The translations under genes were made by a program, and so were the position numbers. The notes below the pieces were generated by a model, which had not been told where the DNA came from, did not search any database, and worked only from the letters and a program-made list of their open reading frames with translations. 64,000 nt of DNA from Linnemannia hyalina (Eukaryota; Mortierellomycota; Mortierellomycetes; Mortierellales; Mortierellaceae): assembly GCA_019671135.1 (NCBI GenBank), contig JAHRHY010000015.1:310001-374000 (forward strand). Reading direction: 5' to 3'. The number at the start of each line of letters is the position of its first letter. The first letter of the stretch is position 1. This document shows, one piece after another, positions 10,209-23,000 of this stretch.

Positions 10209-11071
10209 CTGTCCATGCCTTGTAGAGTATATATTGTTACAAAATTGCTGCCTCTTTCCTGAACACGATGATGTCTCTGTAGTCTAGATGGCCACCCTTT
10301 TTAAGTAGTATTAGTAGTGTGCCTGAGGCCGTTGCCCTTTGTCTCAGCTATTCTACAATCTTGCACCGACCCTGCCCCCTGAAACGATATATTTCACAGC
10401 GATATCAGTAAGGATTCCCCATCATCTTTCTCACTGACTCCTATCTACACACTTCTGTCTACTCTTATCTAATTTCATTTCCTAGCACAATGGACTTTTA
10501 GTAAATCCATAACGTTGCTATATTATACAGATTTAAATGGGTATAATATTTTTCTTCCCTCTCATATTTTCTTCCTTTCCTCTCGCTCTCTCTCTCTCCT
10601 CTCTCCCTCTTTCTTTTCTCTCTCGTTTTGTACTCCCTGTGTCGCGAGGACCTTATACCATCACGTAAAAAACCCCAATTTTTCCGAAACCACTCTAAAC
10701 ATCACTTTAAAACAAAAACGCTTCCGCGACTTTTTTTTTTTCGTTGCTCACGAGTGTTAGGACAAAGTTGTGGTCGGGGATTGGGGGACTCGAACAAACT
10801 AACAGTCTTCAAAAGGTCGACTTCCAATTTTTTTTCTCTTTATTAGTGTCAACGATCGATCGTAGTGGTAATAAAAAAAATACTAGTTATTTTGTGAAAC
10901 GTGGCCCTGCCATCGTTGTTATTTTGCTTTTGTTGCTTTTTGTTAATGTATAAAAAGGGGGAGAAAAAAAAAAGAGAGCTCAGCTCGTCCTTTTTGTATG
11001 TGTACGTGCGAGGTGTTGAGGTATTCTTTCGGCATCCTTACAAAACCAGCTCAAATCACCAAAAACCACCC
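10209..11071. other. intergenic region between convergent LRR and chitinase genes
   Basis: Holds the two 3' flanks, pyrimidine-rich tracts near 10555-10630 and homopolymer T/A runs. No coding sequence seen. Confidence 0.55.
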
Positions 11072-13317
11072 TTAGAAGTAGAGGCGACGACGGAGGGTAC
11101 CAGAGCAGGCAGCACCCTTGGACCAAACGGCAGCAGAGCCAGGGGTATCGCCCTGAGTCCACCACTGGGCGGTGTACGTGAATCCTCCATAGGTGACCTT
11201 GGCTCCACCAGAGTAGGCAGTAGCAGACGCCCAGGCGGCAGTGCTACCGCACGAGCCAGGGGTAGCGGTCTGAGTGGGTCCAGTACCAGAGCAAGCACCG
11301 TCATCAACCCAAGGAGATCCAGACGAAGGGACGTTGCCCTGGGTCCACCACTGGGCGGTGTACTGACGACCGTTGTACGAGACCTTGGCACCGCCAGAGT
11401 AGGAGGTCGAGGCAGACCAGGCAGGGAGGGTGCATTGACCGCCGCCGCCGGGGGTGGTGGTGGTAGGGAGAGTAGTAGGGGATGTGGTAGGCGCGACGGT
11501 AGTAGAGACGGTGGCAGTGACGGTGGATGAGGCAGTGGGGCTCGGTCCTCCACCGGGTTGAGGGATGGATCCAGCGCAACGGGGGGTGCTGGCACCAAGA
11601 GCAGCCTTGCAGATCTGTTGAGCGACGGAGCTGACCTCGACGTTGTTGGGCTGCTTACCAATACCCTTGTACAGTTCCCAGAAGAAACCTCCCTTGGCTC
11701 CCTGGACGGCAAGGATGGAGGTGAGCTCGGACTGGATCAAGGGCAACTGATGGGAAGCATCGTGGTTATAGTCGGGGTAGGCAGGGGTTCCGATCTCGTA
11801 TCCAACGTGGGCGAGCATATTGTTGTCGGCATAGGACTTCATGTAGTAGTTGACCTGTGCGCTGAGGGAGCATGTGTTGGCGTCGGGGCACTCGTAGAAC
11901 TGCTGGTTGTTGGACAAATCGTAGGTCATAACATTGACTCCTCCAGTAGTGGCGACAAAGCTGTAGAGGTCGGGGTACCACTGGTTCAAGTTGTACCAAA
12001 TGTTCTTAAGGTTACCACCCCACCAGTTGGTCGAGAGACCTCCGGCGGCCGAGGCGGCAGTGGCGAGGAGAAGGTTGGGAGCGATGGCCTGAATGCTGAG
12101 GCGGACGTCTTGCATGATGGCGGCATACTTGTACGTGGTCTGGTGGTTAGTCCAGGGACTATGGAGGGTTGTTGGAGAATAGAAAGAACAAAAGTCAGCA
12201 AAGGGCGCGTGGTTTTTTTTTCTCAACGCCTGTAGAAATATGACTGTTCATTTTCGCGACTTACCCAGCAGCAGGACCGTTCTCTAAGAAAATGAAATGA
12301 AGCAAAAAAAGACGCATGCAACGGTTAGTTTCACTCCCATTCGCGCTTACAAGCATAAAAGCAATACATTTTTCATGTCAAAGCATCAAGGAACGAGTTT
12401 CCTACTGTAGTAATCAGCGTGCCACATCTCTTCGTAGTCGATATCAACACCGGTCAAGCCGAGGTCCTTTCCGAGGTAGACAAGATCCTGGTAAGGGTCG
12501 CGGTTGACCTTGGCATAGTATCCATCACCAGGGACCAAGTTAGTCTGCTGGTTCTTGGGATCCTTCCACTGGGTTCCGGGGACCATCTCGGGGTGGAAAA
12601 CGGGAGCGTCTCCCTTGGCACCGGCCTTAATGTAGGTCAGAGCAGCCTGCCAGACGGACGAGTTGGTGGGCTCGGGGAAGATGTCGAAATCTGCGAGGAC
12701 GGTGCCCTCGGATTGGGGCTCGCAGGTGTAGCACCACATGTTTGCCTCTGTGCAAGCAGCGAGCGATCCACCGTTTTCCTGGATCTTGTAGTAGTTGGGA
12801 GTCGTAGTTCCGTAGCCTCCGACGGAGTAGTACGTGTAAAGGTACTGTGTTTAAAAGAAATGAAAGGAAAGAAGGAAATGTTAAACGCGTGTCATGGAGA
12901 GTCAAAACCTTAATGACAAGCCATGAGTACCAATAAAAAAAGTGTACTTACAGGGAAGCAACCATAGTTCCATCCTCCCATCGACAAGAAGACCTCAACA
13001 CCTCCAGCCTTAAGCTTCGCAACCTGAGCCTTAAGATCCGCAAACCCATAGTCTCCCGAGGTTCCATAAGCCAATCCAACGCGTTCAAGGGTGTTGGAAT
13101 TGGGAACGTAGACCATACCGGGACGAGCGAATGCCAAAAAGATTCGGTTGATGGGGATGTTAGCGGCATTGTCGGCGAGGGCCTTAAGCTTGGCGGGTCC
13201 GTTGGTCGGGTTGAGGAGGAGGTATCCGGCGACGACGGGGTTGTTGACGGCCTCGGAGGACGAGACTGCGAACACGATGGCTGAGGCCACCGAGATCAGG
13301 GCGGTTGACAAACGCAT
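11072..13317 (-). CDS. secreted GH18 chitinase-like protein with two C-terminal CBM5/12 modules
   Basis: Four exons: 13317-12952, 12844-12406, 12283-12265, 12158-11072; 636 residues, all phases consistent. A signal peptide (first ~20 residues, ending S-S-S-E-A) targets it outside. The GH18 barrel has F-L-S-M-G-G-W-N-Y-G for strand 3 and G-V-D-I-D-Y-E-E for strand 4, so the catalytic Glu and the two Asp before it are present; the first position of the D-x-x-D-x-D-x-E motif is Thr. Two modules of about 50 residues follow a Thr/Pro/Ser linker (roughly 517-564 and 577-627), each with Y-S-G-G-A-K-V and Y-T-A-Q-W-W-T-Q-G, the hallmark of CBM5/12 chitin binding. It should hydrolyse chitin in the fungus's own wall or in other organisms. 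Exon 3 is only 19 nt. The last residues L-R-R-R-L-Y-F are an unusual basic tail. Confidence 0.93.
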
Positions 13318-13440
13318 TGTTAGGATTTGTTTCGGCTTTTTTTGAGAGTTAGAGGAAGGGGAGTAGGAGCTGGTGTGGAGAGGGAATGGGGCGAGGGTGA
13401 GCTGAAGAGAAAGAAAAAAAAAACGGCTTCCACCACTCTG

Positions 13441-13448
13441 TTTATATA
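13441..13448 (-). promoter_or_regulatory. probable TATA box of the chitinase gene
   Basis: TATATAAA on the minus strand, about 125 bp upstream of the chitinase ATG at 13317. Confidence 0.55.
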
Positions 13449-14319
13449 CTGCCTCGCAAGCAATTATCAACGCGAGCACAGTTCGATTTTCTCAGTAAGG
13501 AAGAATGGAAAAGAATAGACACTGAACGCCCCCCTTGAACCCTGCCAGCCAGCCCGACCCATCGGCACCGTCCATCCATCAACTCCAACGCACCCCCCCA
13601 AGATTGCTTCGTGATAAGATTCAAGCTCGGACAATCCGTTTGCGTTGGCGTCCACGGGTAAGATGACTAAGGGGGTTGACGGTTGTGGTTGTGGTTGCTA
13701 TTGAATGCGGATACACACACACGCATCTGCCGACAGTCAATAAACGGAAAATGCGATGAAGAAGGGACAATGGTAATCGCCTGTTGTCGTGTTTGTTTGT
13801 TTGTATTCATTGTTTTGGTGTTATTTGGTGTTGATGATAATGTGTCTCCATAGGCTTGTGTCGAGCATTTAGTCCATTGTTTAACGATAAGAGGAGAAAG
13901 AGGCGTTGGATTACCGCACCTGCTTTTTTTGTTACCTGTTCTCATCAAAACACTCAACCGATGGTGCTCCGTCAACAAATTGAGCCAAGCTAGCGAAAAA
14001 AAAGAGAATAAGGATACTGAAAGGGTGGATGTTCGGCTACTCCTTTGTTGACCATTGAAGCGCTCTCTTTTCTTTTGGGCCGGCGATGAAGAGTAAAGTA
14101 AACAAAAGGCTACTCCTGACAGCTAATTTTTTTTGGCAAGTGTGTGAAAAAGGGTCCTAGATGAGCTGATTATGCGAGATTGTGCTCTGGTCCATGAATA
14201 TATGGATTTCGACCTTAACCCCTTGCCGATGGCTGTAAACATTCCAGTCTGATCATCAATCAAGGAGGGATGATGATTATCAACGGTTGCCGATTCGATT
14301 GTTTTGTTGAAGGGGAGTA

Positions 14320-14352
<33 letters not shown>

Positions 14353-16093
14353 AGAGATAGAGTGTTTTCCCAATATCAACCACGCCAATGTCGAAAGAAG
14401 CCGCCATGGTTTGAAGCAACACGTTTCGTTTGACATGTTGTTCCTTGGACATGTTGTCTGAAGTTATTAACGAAATGTCGCTAGCACACGACATAAGAAA
14501 AAATAAATGTCGCTTTGGTATGCAAAACTAACAATAGCAAACCCTTTGATCCACGGGGAAAAGAGTAAAGAAGGGGGGGAGCATTCTTGTCAGGAGCCAG
14601 GAATTTTCCCATTTTGCCCTGTCGCCTATGTTTAAGTTTAGTTACTGACCTTTGGGTTACCCTTGTCCTTGAACTTGTGCCGTATGTCCCTTTTGAATAT
14701 AGTTAAAGGGAAAAGAAAAAGAGAGGGCTAGGGAGAGGTTCACAGTGGGCAAAAAAAAAAAAGAATCAGCACGCGTATCAACCCAAGCTCCCAGCCAATG
14801 AGAACCTGCCGTCGCCTGTTTGTGTGCTCTCATGAACACAGATTACGATCTTGCGTCGGATAGCACGGATGCAAAAATTCAACGACGAAAGGCAAAGGGA
14901 AATGGACAGTAAACCCTCCCTCCCTTGCTCGCTCGTTAGCTTGGCAACCATTGCCCGCATTTATATTTTGAGTTAGGGAGAGAGGGCAAAAGACTGGACT
15001 ATTAAGGCATGATGATGATGATAGATGACATTCAGGCGCATCCTCCATGGTAATGTCTAACAGTGGGCTAGTTAGTTCATTTCGTGCTTGCATAAATAAG
15101 GCGCAACAAATATCCATCTTCCACATCCACATTGAAGAATGAGAGCCAGGGCAAGGAAGGGGTCAACGCGTAAGCCGTGTTTTATCTGTCACCGTGGACT
15201 CTCCTTTCGTTTTTTATCCTTTTCGCATTATACACACACGGGTGCAAAAACATGAGAGCGAGAGAGAGAGAGGAGAAGAAAGGATAAACACGTCTTTGTT
15301 GACGTCCCTAGGCAAAAGATACTTGCGTTGTTATCCGATGGAATCCATTGGACGAGTTTGTTTGTTAACAACCTCTTCAGCAGAGTCCCCCCAACGAAAA
15401 AAAATATATGGTAACTGTTTATTCATGCACTCGGCTGACAAGCGATCTGAATGATTGTGCAACCTTAAAAATTATCACTCTTCCTCCTCATACCTTCTCT
15501 CTTCCTCTCCACTTCACTCCGGACCAACCAATACTACCGACATACACAAAGTGCATTGCAAGCAAAAAGTGATGCCTCTGTAAGGAAGTCATCCTGCAGG
15601 GTCTGAATTTCGCAGGAGACAATCGACAAGCAGTTCAATGATGGCAGATGATGTGCACGGAACATCTGTTATCGTTTATTCCATTGAATTGAGTGAATTG
15701 AGTGCATTGAGTAACCCCCCCCTCTTTTTGCACTTTATCTCGTTCAGCTTTTTGTACATTAGTCCAGGCCAAGCCCAGTCCAGTCCGGGTCCATCTCCAT
15801 TAGCTTCGCATTCAATCGTTTTCATCATTCCATGACTTCATTGGGGCATAACGCGAAAGATAGTTCATAGGCGTAAATAAAGTTCCGCTGGGGCACTCCT
15901 CCACATTTTCTCATTGCAAAGGATGGTTTTTTTTATTCGCAAGTGTTGGCTACTATTCTTTTGATTTTGCTAGGACTGTGTAGGAGAGTGTATGGAAGCA
16001 TGCAGAAAGTTATGTGCCAGCGATGTGAGAGTGATGTGTACGCTACGCTAACTGTGTGCGCTTGAGGTGTGTGTGTGTGTGTGTGTGTGTGTG
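13449..16093. other. long gene-poor region with microsatellites
   Basis: About 2.6 kb without a credible gene. It has (GA)n tracts at about 14321-14350 and 15258-15275 and (GT)13 at 16067-16092. Open frames of 60-125 codons on both strands are low complexity or lack any family resemblance. Confidence 0.55.
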
Positions 16094-16620
16094 CTAGGGG
16101 CGATTATGTGCACAGCGACAGTTGAGTTCAACGCGCTCAGAAGAGGCGCGACTGAACCAACTCCAGCTCCTTGACAAACTTCGCCGGGTCACCAGGCCCA
16201 GTCTCGATGTAGATGTTACAAATCGCAGCATGCCCCCGGCAAGTGAAACCACGTTGTCATACAACACGGTCCCGCAAGAGGTCCCAGCGATGCTTGACCA
16301 CATCATCATGCGGCTCAGGGATCTTACGACTGGCGTACTCGGAATCAGATCAGTTTACAGCAATACCGATATCGCCTCGGGGGACTTGCCGTGCAAGGCG
16401 GAGGACGTACTATTCCTCGAACAGGTACATGAGCGAGTTGGATCCAACGTACGGGTTGCGACCGATCTCGTGGAGGAGAGAGACATTACGTCCGAGTTGC
16501 TCAAGAGGTAGGACTTCATGGCGTCATCCTTGGTCATCCGAGGCGTCACGGGGTACTCGCTAGCCTTGTAGGCGGCCACCACATCGAGGGCTGGCACCAG
16601 GTGGTCGATGTAATACTCGG
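16094..16620 (-). pseudogene. broken unidentified coding remnant
   Basis: Reading the minus strand from 16620 gives protein-like sequence (for example I-D-H-L-V-P-A-L-D-V-V-A-A-Y-K-A-S-E-Y) preceded by an acceptor-like CCACCAG. The frame must shift near 16470 to continue as S-L-L-H-E-I-G-R-N-P-Y-V-G-S-N, is then cut by TAG (about 16420) and TGA (about 16355), and shifts again to N-I-Y-I-E-T-G-P-G-D-P-A-K-F-V-K-E-L before a TGA. Codon use in the pieces looks coding, so I read it as a decayed gene rather than chance. I do not recognise the family. Confidence 0.55.
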
Positions 16621-16640
16621 CTGGTGGGTGTAGTGGTTTG

Positions 16641-17085
16641 TTGTGATGTGTGTTTATGTGAGAAAAAATATTTAGACTTTTGAATGAAGACTGAGGGAAC
16701 TGAAGGGAGTGGCAGTCTTGTGTTTGAGGATGAAAGAGTAGTAATTTTGTTGGATGAGATTTGGGTGCGGAGTTGAGGGTGACTGGAAAGGGTGAAGGAG
16801 AAAAGAAGGAAAGAGGCAACAAGAACAGGACAGACGAAAAAGAGCCAAGAAAAAAACACGCGCTTGAGCGTGACAGCACACAGACACCACTTGGTCGTTA
16901 TTTTGACGCGTGTCTGATACGAAGAAATGACACATTCTCCGCTTTGTGGTATCAAAGATCAATGGCGTTTCTGCAAACCTCGGGACCATTGGAAAAGGCA
17001 AAGAAAAATTTGGTGGTGTGATAGTAGGAAGTAGTTTACGCGTCGCGCGTAGTTCATATTTTTTTCTGGTATTAGTTCTAGGGCA
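16641..17085. other. 3' flank of VPS8, no gene seen
   Basis: AT-rich region between the pseudogene and the VPS8 stop codon. Open frames here are low complexity. Confidence 0.4.
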
Positions 17086-20000
17086 TTAGTATTGTGCTCG
17101 TCCTTTGCCCTTGTCGCTCTTCATGCTCGGGCTCGTTGCTGCCTCGTACTCGTTACTGTTCTGGTACTGCCCGCCAGGACCGGAAGACTCGTATCCGTCT
17201 GCATCCTGTCCATTCACAGGTGTTTGCGGCCGGTCGTTGACAGGTGTCGTCATATCCCTAACTGGCGGCGGTGGTGGAGGGGTCACGACCATCGTCATCC
17301 TCGAAGGCTGAGTGCTCGCCCGTGGTGTCGGGGATTCTATGGTCGTCCATCCTCCTTTGACAGACTTTGAAGATCGCTGGTTAGGGTGATGGCGGTTTTG
17401 ATGATGGCGACTATCGCTCCGGGATGTGGGACGCGAGGAGGTTCTTGCTCGCGGTGCCTTGATATGACCATTGCACACAGCACAGTTGAGAACCCTGAGA
17501 GCAGGTGATGGTGATTGTCCGAGAGGTTGCATGAGTTGGCTGTGGAGATTGGGACCGTTGGACGGCAGAACAGGGGCCGACGCGGACTCCATCTCGAGAC
17601 ACTGGCGATGGTATCCGTGCCCGCAGCGGAAGAGTAGGAGGTCCTTGTCCGTCAAACTCTTCTCCTTATCAGCAATTGTGACACCGTTGGCTTCCGTGGT
17701 TGTTGGTGGAGCTGGTGAGGCCGATTCAGAGTTGGTTGCAGAGTCAGAGGTGACGCTAGTCGATAATGCCGCCTTGATGGCACTGGCAGCGGCCCGCTGT
17801 TGTTGAACCCAGAGTTCCCGAACAATATTGGGACCCCAGAACGCTCCACCACAGATCTCGCAGTTACCCTTCCGTGGCCTCCAACCCTTGGCTCTTGTTT
17901 TCGCAATCAGCTGGACGCCCAAGAACAAGTCCCGCTCAAACAGGTTGTTTGTCATCTCCAGCAGCTGTCCCTCGTACTTGAACGTGTCGAGCATACCCAG
18001 GAAAATGTCCTTGAAATCCGAGAATCGGTTCAGCTCGCCCTCGTCGGCAGACTCTGACTTCAAAAGCCGTCTCAACAGGGATGGGAGCGACACCTGCGGG
18101 GTAGAGGTCGAAAGAAGCAACGTTGCTAGGATCGACTGGACAAAGCCCTTGAAGTTGTTCGAGAGCTGGTCAATGACTTGGAACGAATGCTGGCTCTCGG
18201 GTGTCGAGTTGGAAAATAGCGCAGGTGGTGCATTTTCGATCAAAAGCGTGCTTAGCGTGGTTTTGGGAAGCGGTTCGTCGTCCTGATCGTCCTTCTCCAT
18301 GCGGCTCGATGCAATCAACAGGGTCATCTTCCTCGAGGCTGCGACAAACACCTGCAACAATCTAAACCACAGCGTCTCAGTGTCACTCTCTGCTGTTGAC
18401 TTTGGCTGCGCGGGGGCGGTGGTGGTATGCGACAGGATCTTGACCTTCTGACTCCGTCGCTCGCAGAGCTGTTTACCCACGTTCAACACACCTCGAAGGC
18501 GCACCAAGCTGGCACGCATGTTAGACTGCTCCTCCATCGACCAGTACTTATCCTGGACCTTGCCATCCTCCTTGGACTTGACCAAACCCGCCAGAATATC
18601 TATACGTTCCTGTACAATCTCCAACACCTTGCTCAGTGCACCTCCAACATTGCCGCTCCTCTCCATGATCCAGACGACAGCGTCTACAACCCCAGCGTTC
18701 TCGCAGAGTTTCAGCACCTTCTCCAGACGATAGCTGTTATCTTGATGTCTCTCCAGGTAGTCGTAAACACCAGACGGGTCGTATTGGCACAGGAGTTCGA
18801 CGTACTGTTCGTGGATTTCCGGGTCCGTGATCGCTGAGGCACCGATGAGTCGTTCGCTGTCGTTCTCGATCTTCGAATGGCTTCCTAATGTATAGTCTCC
18901 GTCCAAGGGAGGGGCACGGTCCGCAACGGGGATATTTGAGGGTTCAAGCAATCCGCGAAGGTAGGCAAAGAGACGAGGCTTGGATCCGTGAAGAGTCTCG
19001 AGGACAGAACGATGCTCGGCATTCAGGTACCTGTGAACGAGAAGGGCTGCCTGCTCGCCGTCAATGTCGACAATCTCGGCAATGTGCTCCATCGCTGTCT
19101 TGACAATGTCAGTCCTCTGCTTCTCGGTAATGTTGATGCGCTGCGGTCTGGTAGGGTCGAGCAGCTTACGGATCGCTTCAAACACTAGAGGGCGGCGCTC
19201 AGGATCCTTGAGGAATGTCACTACCATAGGTCCATACTGCTTCTGGGACCGATACATCTTCTCCAGCACACGGTAAAATCCTGCCTCGGTGTAGAGAGTC
19301 ATCATGCCTGCTTCGTCCGCCGGTGAGTAGCATCGAAGCAAGGCCTGCACTGCCACTTGTCGCTCCTCTCTTGTTGATGGGTCCGTGTCGCTCGAAAGTC
19401 GGGTGAGGATCCTGTGAAGGGTTGTTGGTGACAGGGCAAGGGCTTTGGGTGATTTGGCGTAGTTGCGTGCAATAAAGCTGTAGAGGTGGGCCATATCTTT
19501 GGGGGTGTACTCCTCAAGAGGGCGAGTGTTGTCGCCGTTCATGTCAGAGATGGACATATTCGAGAACGACGTGCTAGGCGTGAGGACCTCCAACAGGGTA
19601 TTGATGATGAGCTGGCGACTCATCACTCTACCTGGGCCGTCCTGTCCGTTCCTGGTAACCTGAGAAAAGTCACGATTTGTCGAAGCAAGGTAGCTGTCCT
19701 CAAAGGCAAGGTCGATGACTTTAAGGAATTCCTCGCTGTCGTGCTTCAAAAACAGCTTCAGGTACGGGTAGGTCGGCTCTGCATCGTCGGCGTTGTCAGC
19801 ATCCCGGGTAAGAATGAGTTGGCCTCCTACAGGCGGCCACATCACGCACCGTCCTGAAAAGATAAACGAGTAGAGAGAAACCTTGGCCGCCACCGCCTCT
19901 GCTTCCTTCAATTTTGTCCCGTCGATGTAGGACTTGCCGAGTAGACTGTCGGCAAGATATCCATACAACTTTTGCACAATTTCCTGATTCGAAAGTCGCT

Positions 20001-23000
20001 CCGGCTGTGCTGGTTTGTCGTCCGAGATCGCCCTAGAAAGAGAAGACTCCTCCTTGTAGGAACTTGGTTGGTCCTGCTCATCGCCACTCTCCTCAAGGGA
20101 GTCCGCTGACTGGCTCTCCTTCAGGATACTCTTGATTACGCGAAGCAACTCCACGACTGGACTGACATAGTCGCCGATACTCTTGTTCCAGACGTAGATC
20201 AGGCCGTTGTAGAGCTGGTGTTTTTGACAAAGGTCCACGATCTGGTCCATTTCGAGAACATGACATGGCGTGTGACATATGCAGAGTTCCAGGGCCTTGT
20301 ACATCCCGCGGTCGCCGTAGCACTTGACAAAGGCCTGCATCACCTGCGGCGGCATCTCGGTGAGTCGATCCTGAAGAATGTACCCCTCCAGAGATTGAAG
20401 GAAGATTCCCCTGACAAGTGTGCTAGCTTCGGCATATCGCTCGTACACGTCCTCGAACAGAAATCCTTGGTCATCGATGGAAAGACATGTCTCGATAGCC
20501 TGGATGGCCAGATCGTGGAACAGAACAGTGCCGGCCCCAACTCCTCCAGCGGCCGCGTCCGCGTCAACATCCATCATCCGCTCCGGGTTGAATGTGTAGT
20601 TGAGGGATGCTGTCAAGAGCTCGTAGATCTTCTCTCCGACAACCTGTTTGCGTGTCGACTCGTCCTCCGGCAGTCCTACTACTGCTGCTTGAACCGATTT
20701 TCCTGTGTAGAATAATGTCGCCAGTGCAATTCCTTCCAAAAAGTCGCCAGACTTGACCAATGCCAAAATGCGGTCAGTCCAGTTGAGGATCGTTCCAACT
20801 TGGACTCGACGCACACCCTAACCCATATTAGAAAAGTACATGCTATAAGTAAGGATATTCAACAAGGGTGCGAAAGCAAACAAGCTCGACACAGTGCATG
20901 TGACTTACAAGGACAAAGAGTTTTCCTTTATGGACTCTCCAACTATTGTTGTAGCTCATGTCGCCTATTACTGGCTTGGAGTCAACCGAGGCGATAGCGG
21001 CAGGAGGGCGATGTACTTTGGCAACGTCTCTGAACCAGTCGTGATAGACAATCTGCAACGAGCGTCCACTGCACCTCTCTGTCTCGCACATGAGCTTGGG
21101 GTCAAAGACAATGATGTCTTCCGTGTTGGTCAAAAGCAGTAGGATCTAATGAGTATGTGCTCTAATGTGTTAATACAGTTCCTATGGATTGACTTGAGTA
21201 ATGATTTAATGTCACCTTGGAGTAAGAACGCATACCTGTGGTCGAACCCACTGAATTCCAACGATGCCTTCCCTACAAATCCAATCGCCAATCTTGACAA
21301 AGTCGAGCTTCGGGGTCTTCCCGTTCGCCTCTGGTGCCGACTTTCGGTCAGGGTTGAGGTGCACGGATCCCAGTTCCTGGCTCTGTCCAGTTGCTTTGAG
21401 AACCTGAAAAATGTACAAGTGTCGGTTCCACGAGAACGCAAGCATTGGGTTCGTCTCCACAACTTCACTATCTAGAAGCAGAAAAAAAGATATTGGCTGT
21501 GTTAGTACAGATTACGATTTCAAGACTTGGATCTGTCATGGTGGCTAAACATGTTTACCTTGTCCTTGTCCTCGCTGACTTTTCGCAGCTGGAAACCATG
21601 CAAGATTACCAGATATCACCGCCGTTGATTCGCCGTCCCTACTCTGAAGCTCCTTGGGTCTCACAAACTTGAAAAGTGTCTGAGGCTGCGGCTTTACGCA
21701 CACGATCAGCAACTAAACAAGTAGAACACAGAAAACTGGTGAGTATAATGAAGACTTGTCAATCGAGAGGTTCAGGCTTTCTTTACAATCAATCCATATG
21801 GCTTGCCTTGAATGGCGTCAACAATGCAACAAGTCCGGCGCTGTCAGCAGGGTGAGGGATCTGTCCATACGGCAAAACACCCATTCCGAAAACCGTGCTC
21901 TGACGGGATGCCCCGATTGCTCCACGACCTTCGTAGCCTCGTACGAACTTTGGACTTGGGTATTTTCCAAGAAGGCGCGTCGTCTCCACAGCGTTGACCA
22001 TCATGACTTTGTACAAGAGGTGGTGGAACGACATGCCCTGATATTGTAATAAATTAACAAAAATCGCGTTAGGCCAATGTGGTTACAAGAGCACAAAATC
22101 TCCAGATAAACGCAATTGTCCTGAATAGACAATGAGATGTTTACCTGGTCATCGGCGCTGACGACTTCGGCACGCTTGATTCCAATAAAACCAACATTCA
22201 AAACCGCAGATCCTCGGATATGTCCAAGCTTCCTTCCTGATAACGCAACATCCTTGGCAATGGGAGGAATGATCCTGGATGGGGCGTTGGGTTTGCTCAC
22301 GTTCCAGACAATGACGCTTCCAAGAGAGTGTCCAGCTACCATGTACGTGTTATCGGAAGAGATGGCAATAGAACACACCGACCCGTGCTCCAGTGCATAT
22401 TGCGGATTGCCAAAAATGCCCATAAGTGCCTGAGTGGTACTGTATACCAAGATGGATCCTCGACTGGTACCCACCGCGATGATATTAGAAACCGCGATGC
22501 ATGTTCCCAATCCTGACGAGGCCTTGATATCGTCAGAGAAAAGCTGGTCTGAGAGTTTGAGCAATGGTGTCCATCTGAAGGTCTCCCAGGGCTCAGCGCC
22601 AGCGCCAGGACCTGGTGAATGAGAATCCGAGAGGTTGTTGATCCCTGATACTGAAAATGAGATCGACGACGTCCTTGAATGGCGTCCCGTGATTGCAGAC
22701 GATGAAGCGACTGAGCCAGGTCCAGCGTGGGACAGTGGGTGAGGACGAAGGCGATGCATAGGCTCAACGGATCGAAACGACAGCCCTGACAGGGGCGAGC
22801 TAGGCAACGAAGTAACGCCAACGTGTCCGTACTGATGTCCAGACATAATAGAGGTCTGTGAGAGGGTATCTTCGCGATGAATATCCGACGCTGAATCCAT
22901 CTCCGACGTGCCGCCGCCCCTGAGGTTCCCGAATCCCTGTAGTTCATGCTCATCGTCGTCTGACACCTCGTTCAAAATTGAATCCAGGTTCAGATAGTTA

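Noticed and set aside
11558..12235. Long plus-strand frame opposite the chitinase
   Set aside because: It is the antisense shadow of the last chitinase exon; it has no ATG context or family similarity and arises from GC-rich codon use.
14123..14494. 123-codon minus-strand frame in the gene-poor region
   Set aside because: Includes a GA microsatellite read as Ser/Leu repeats and shows no family features.
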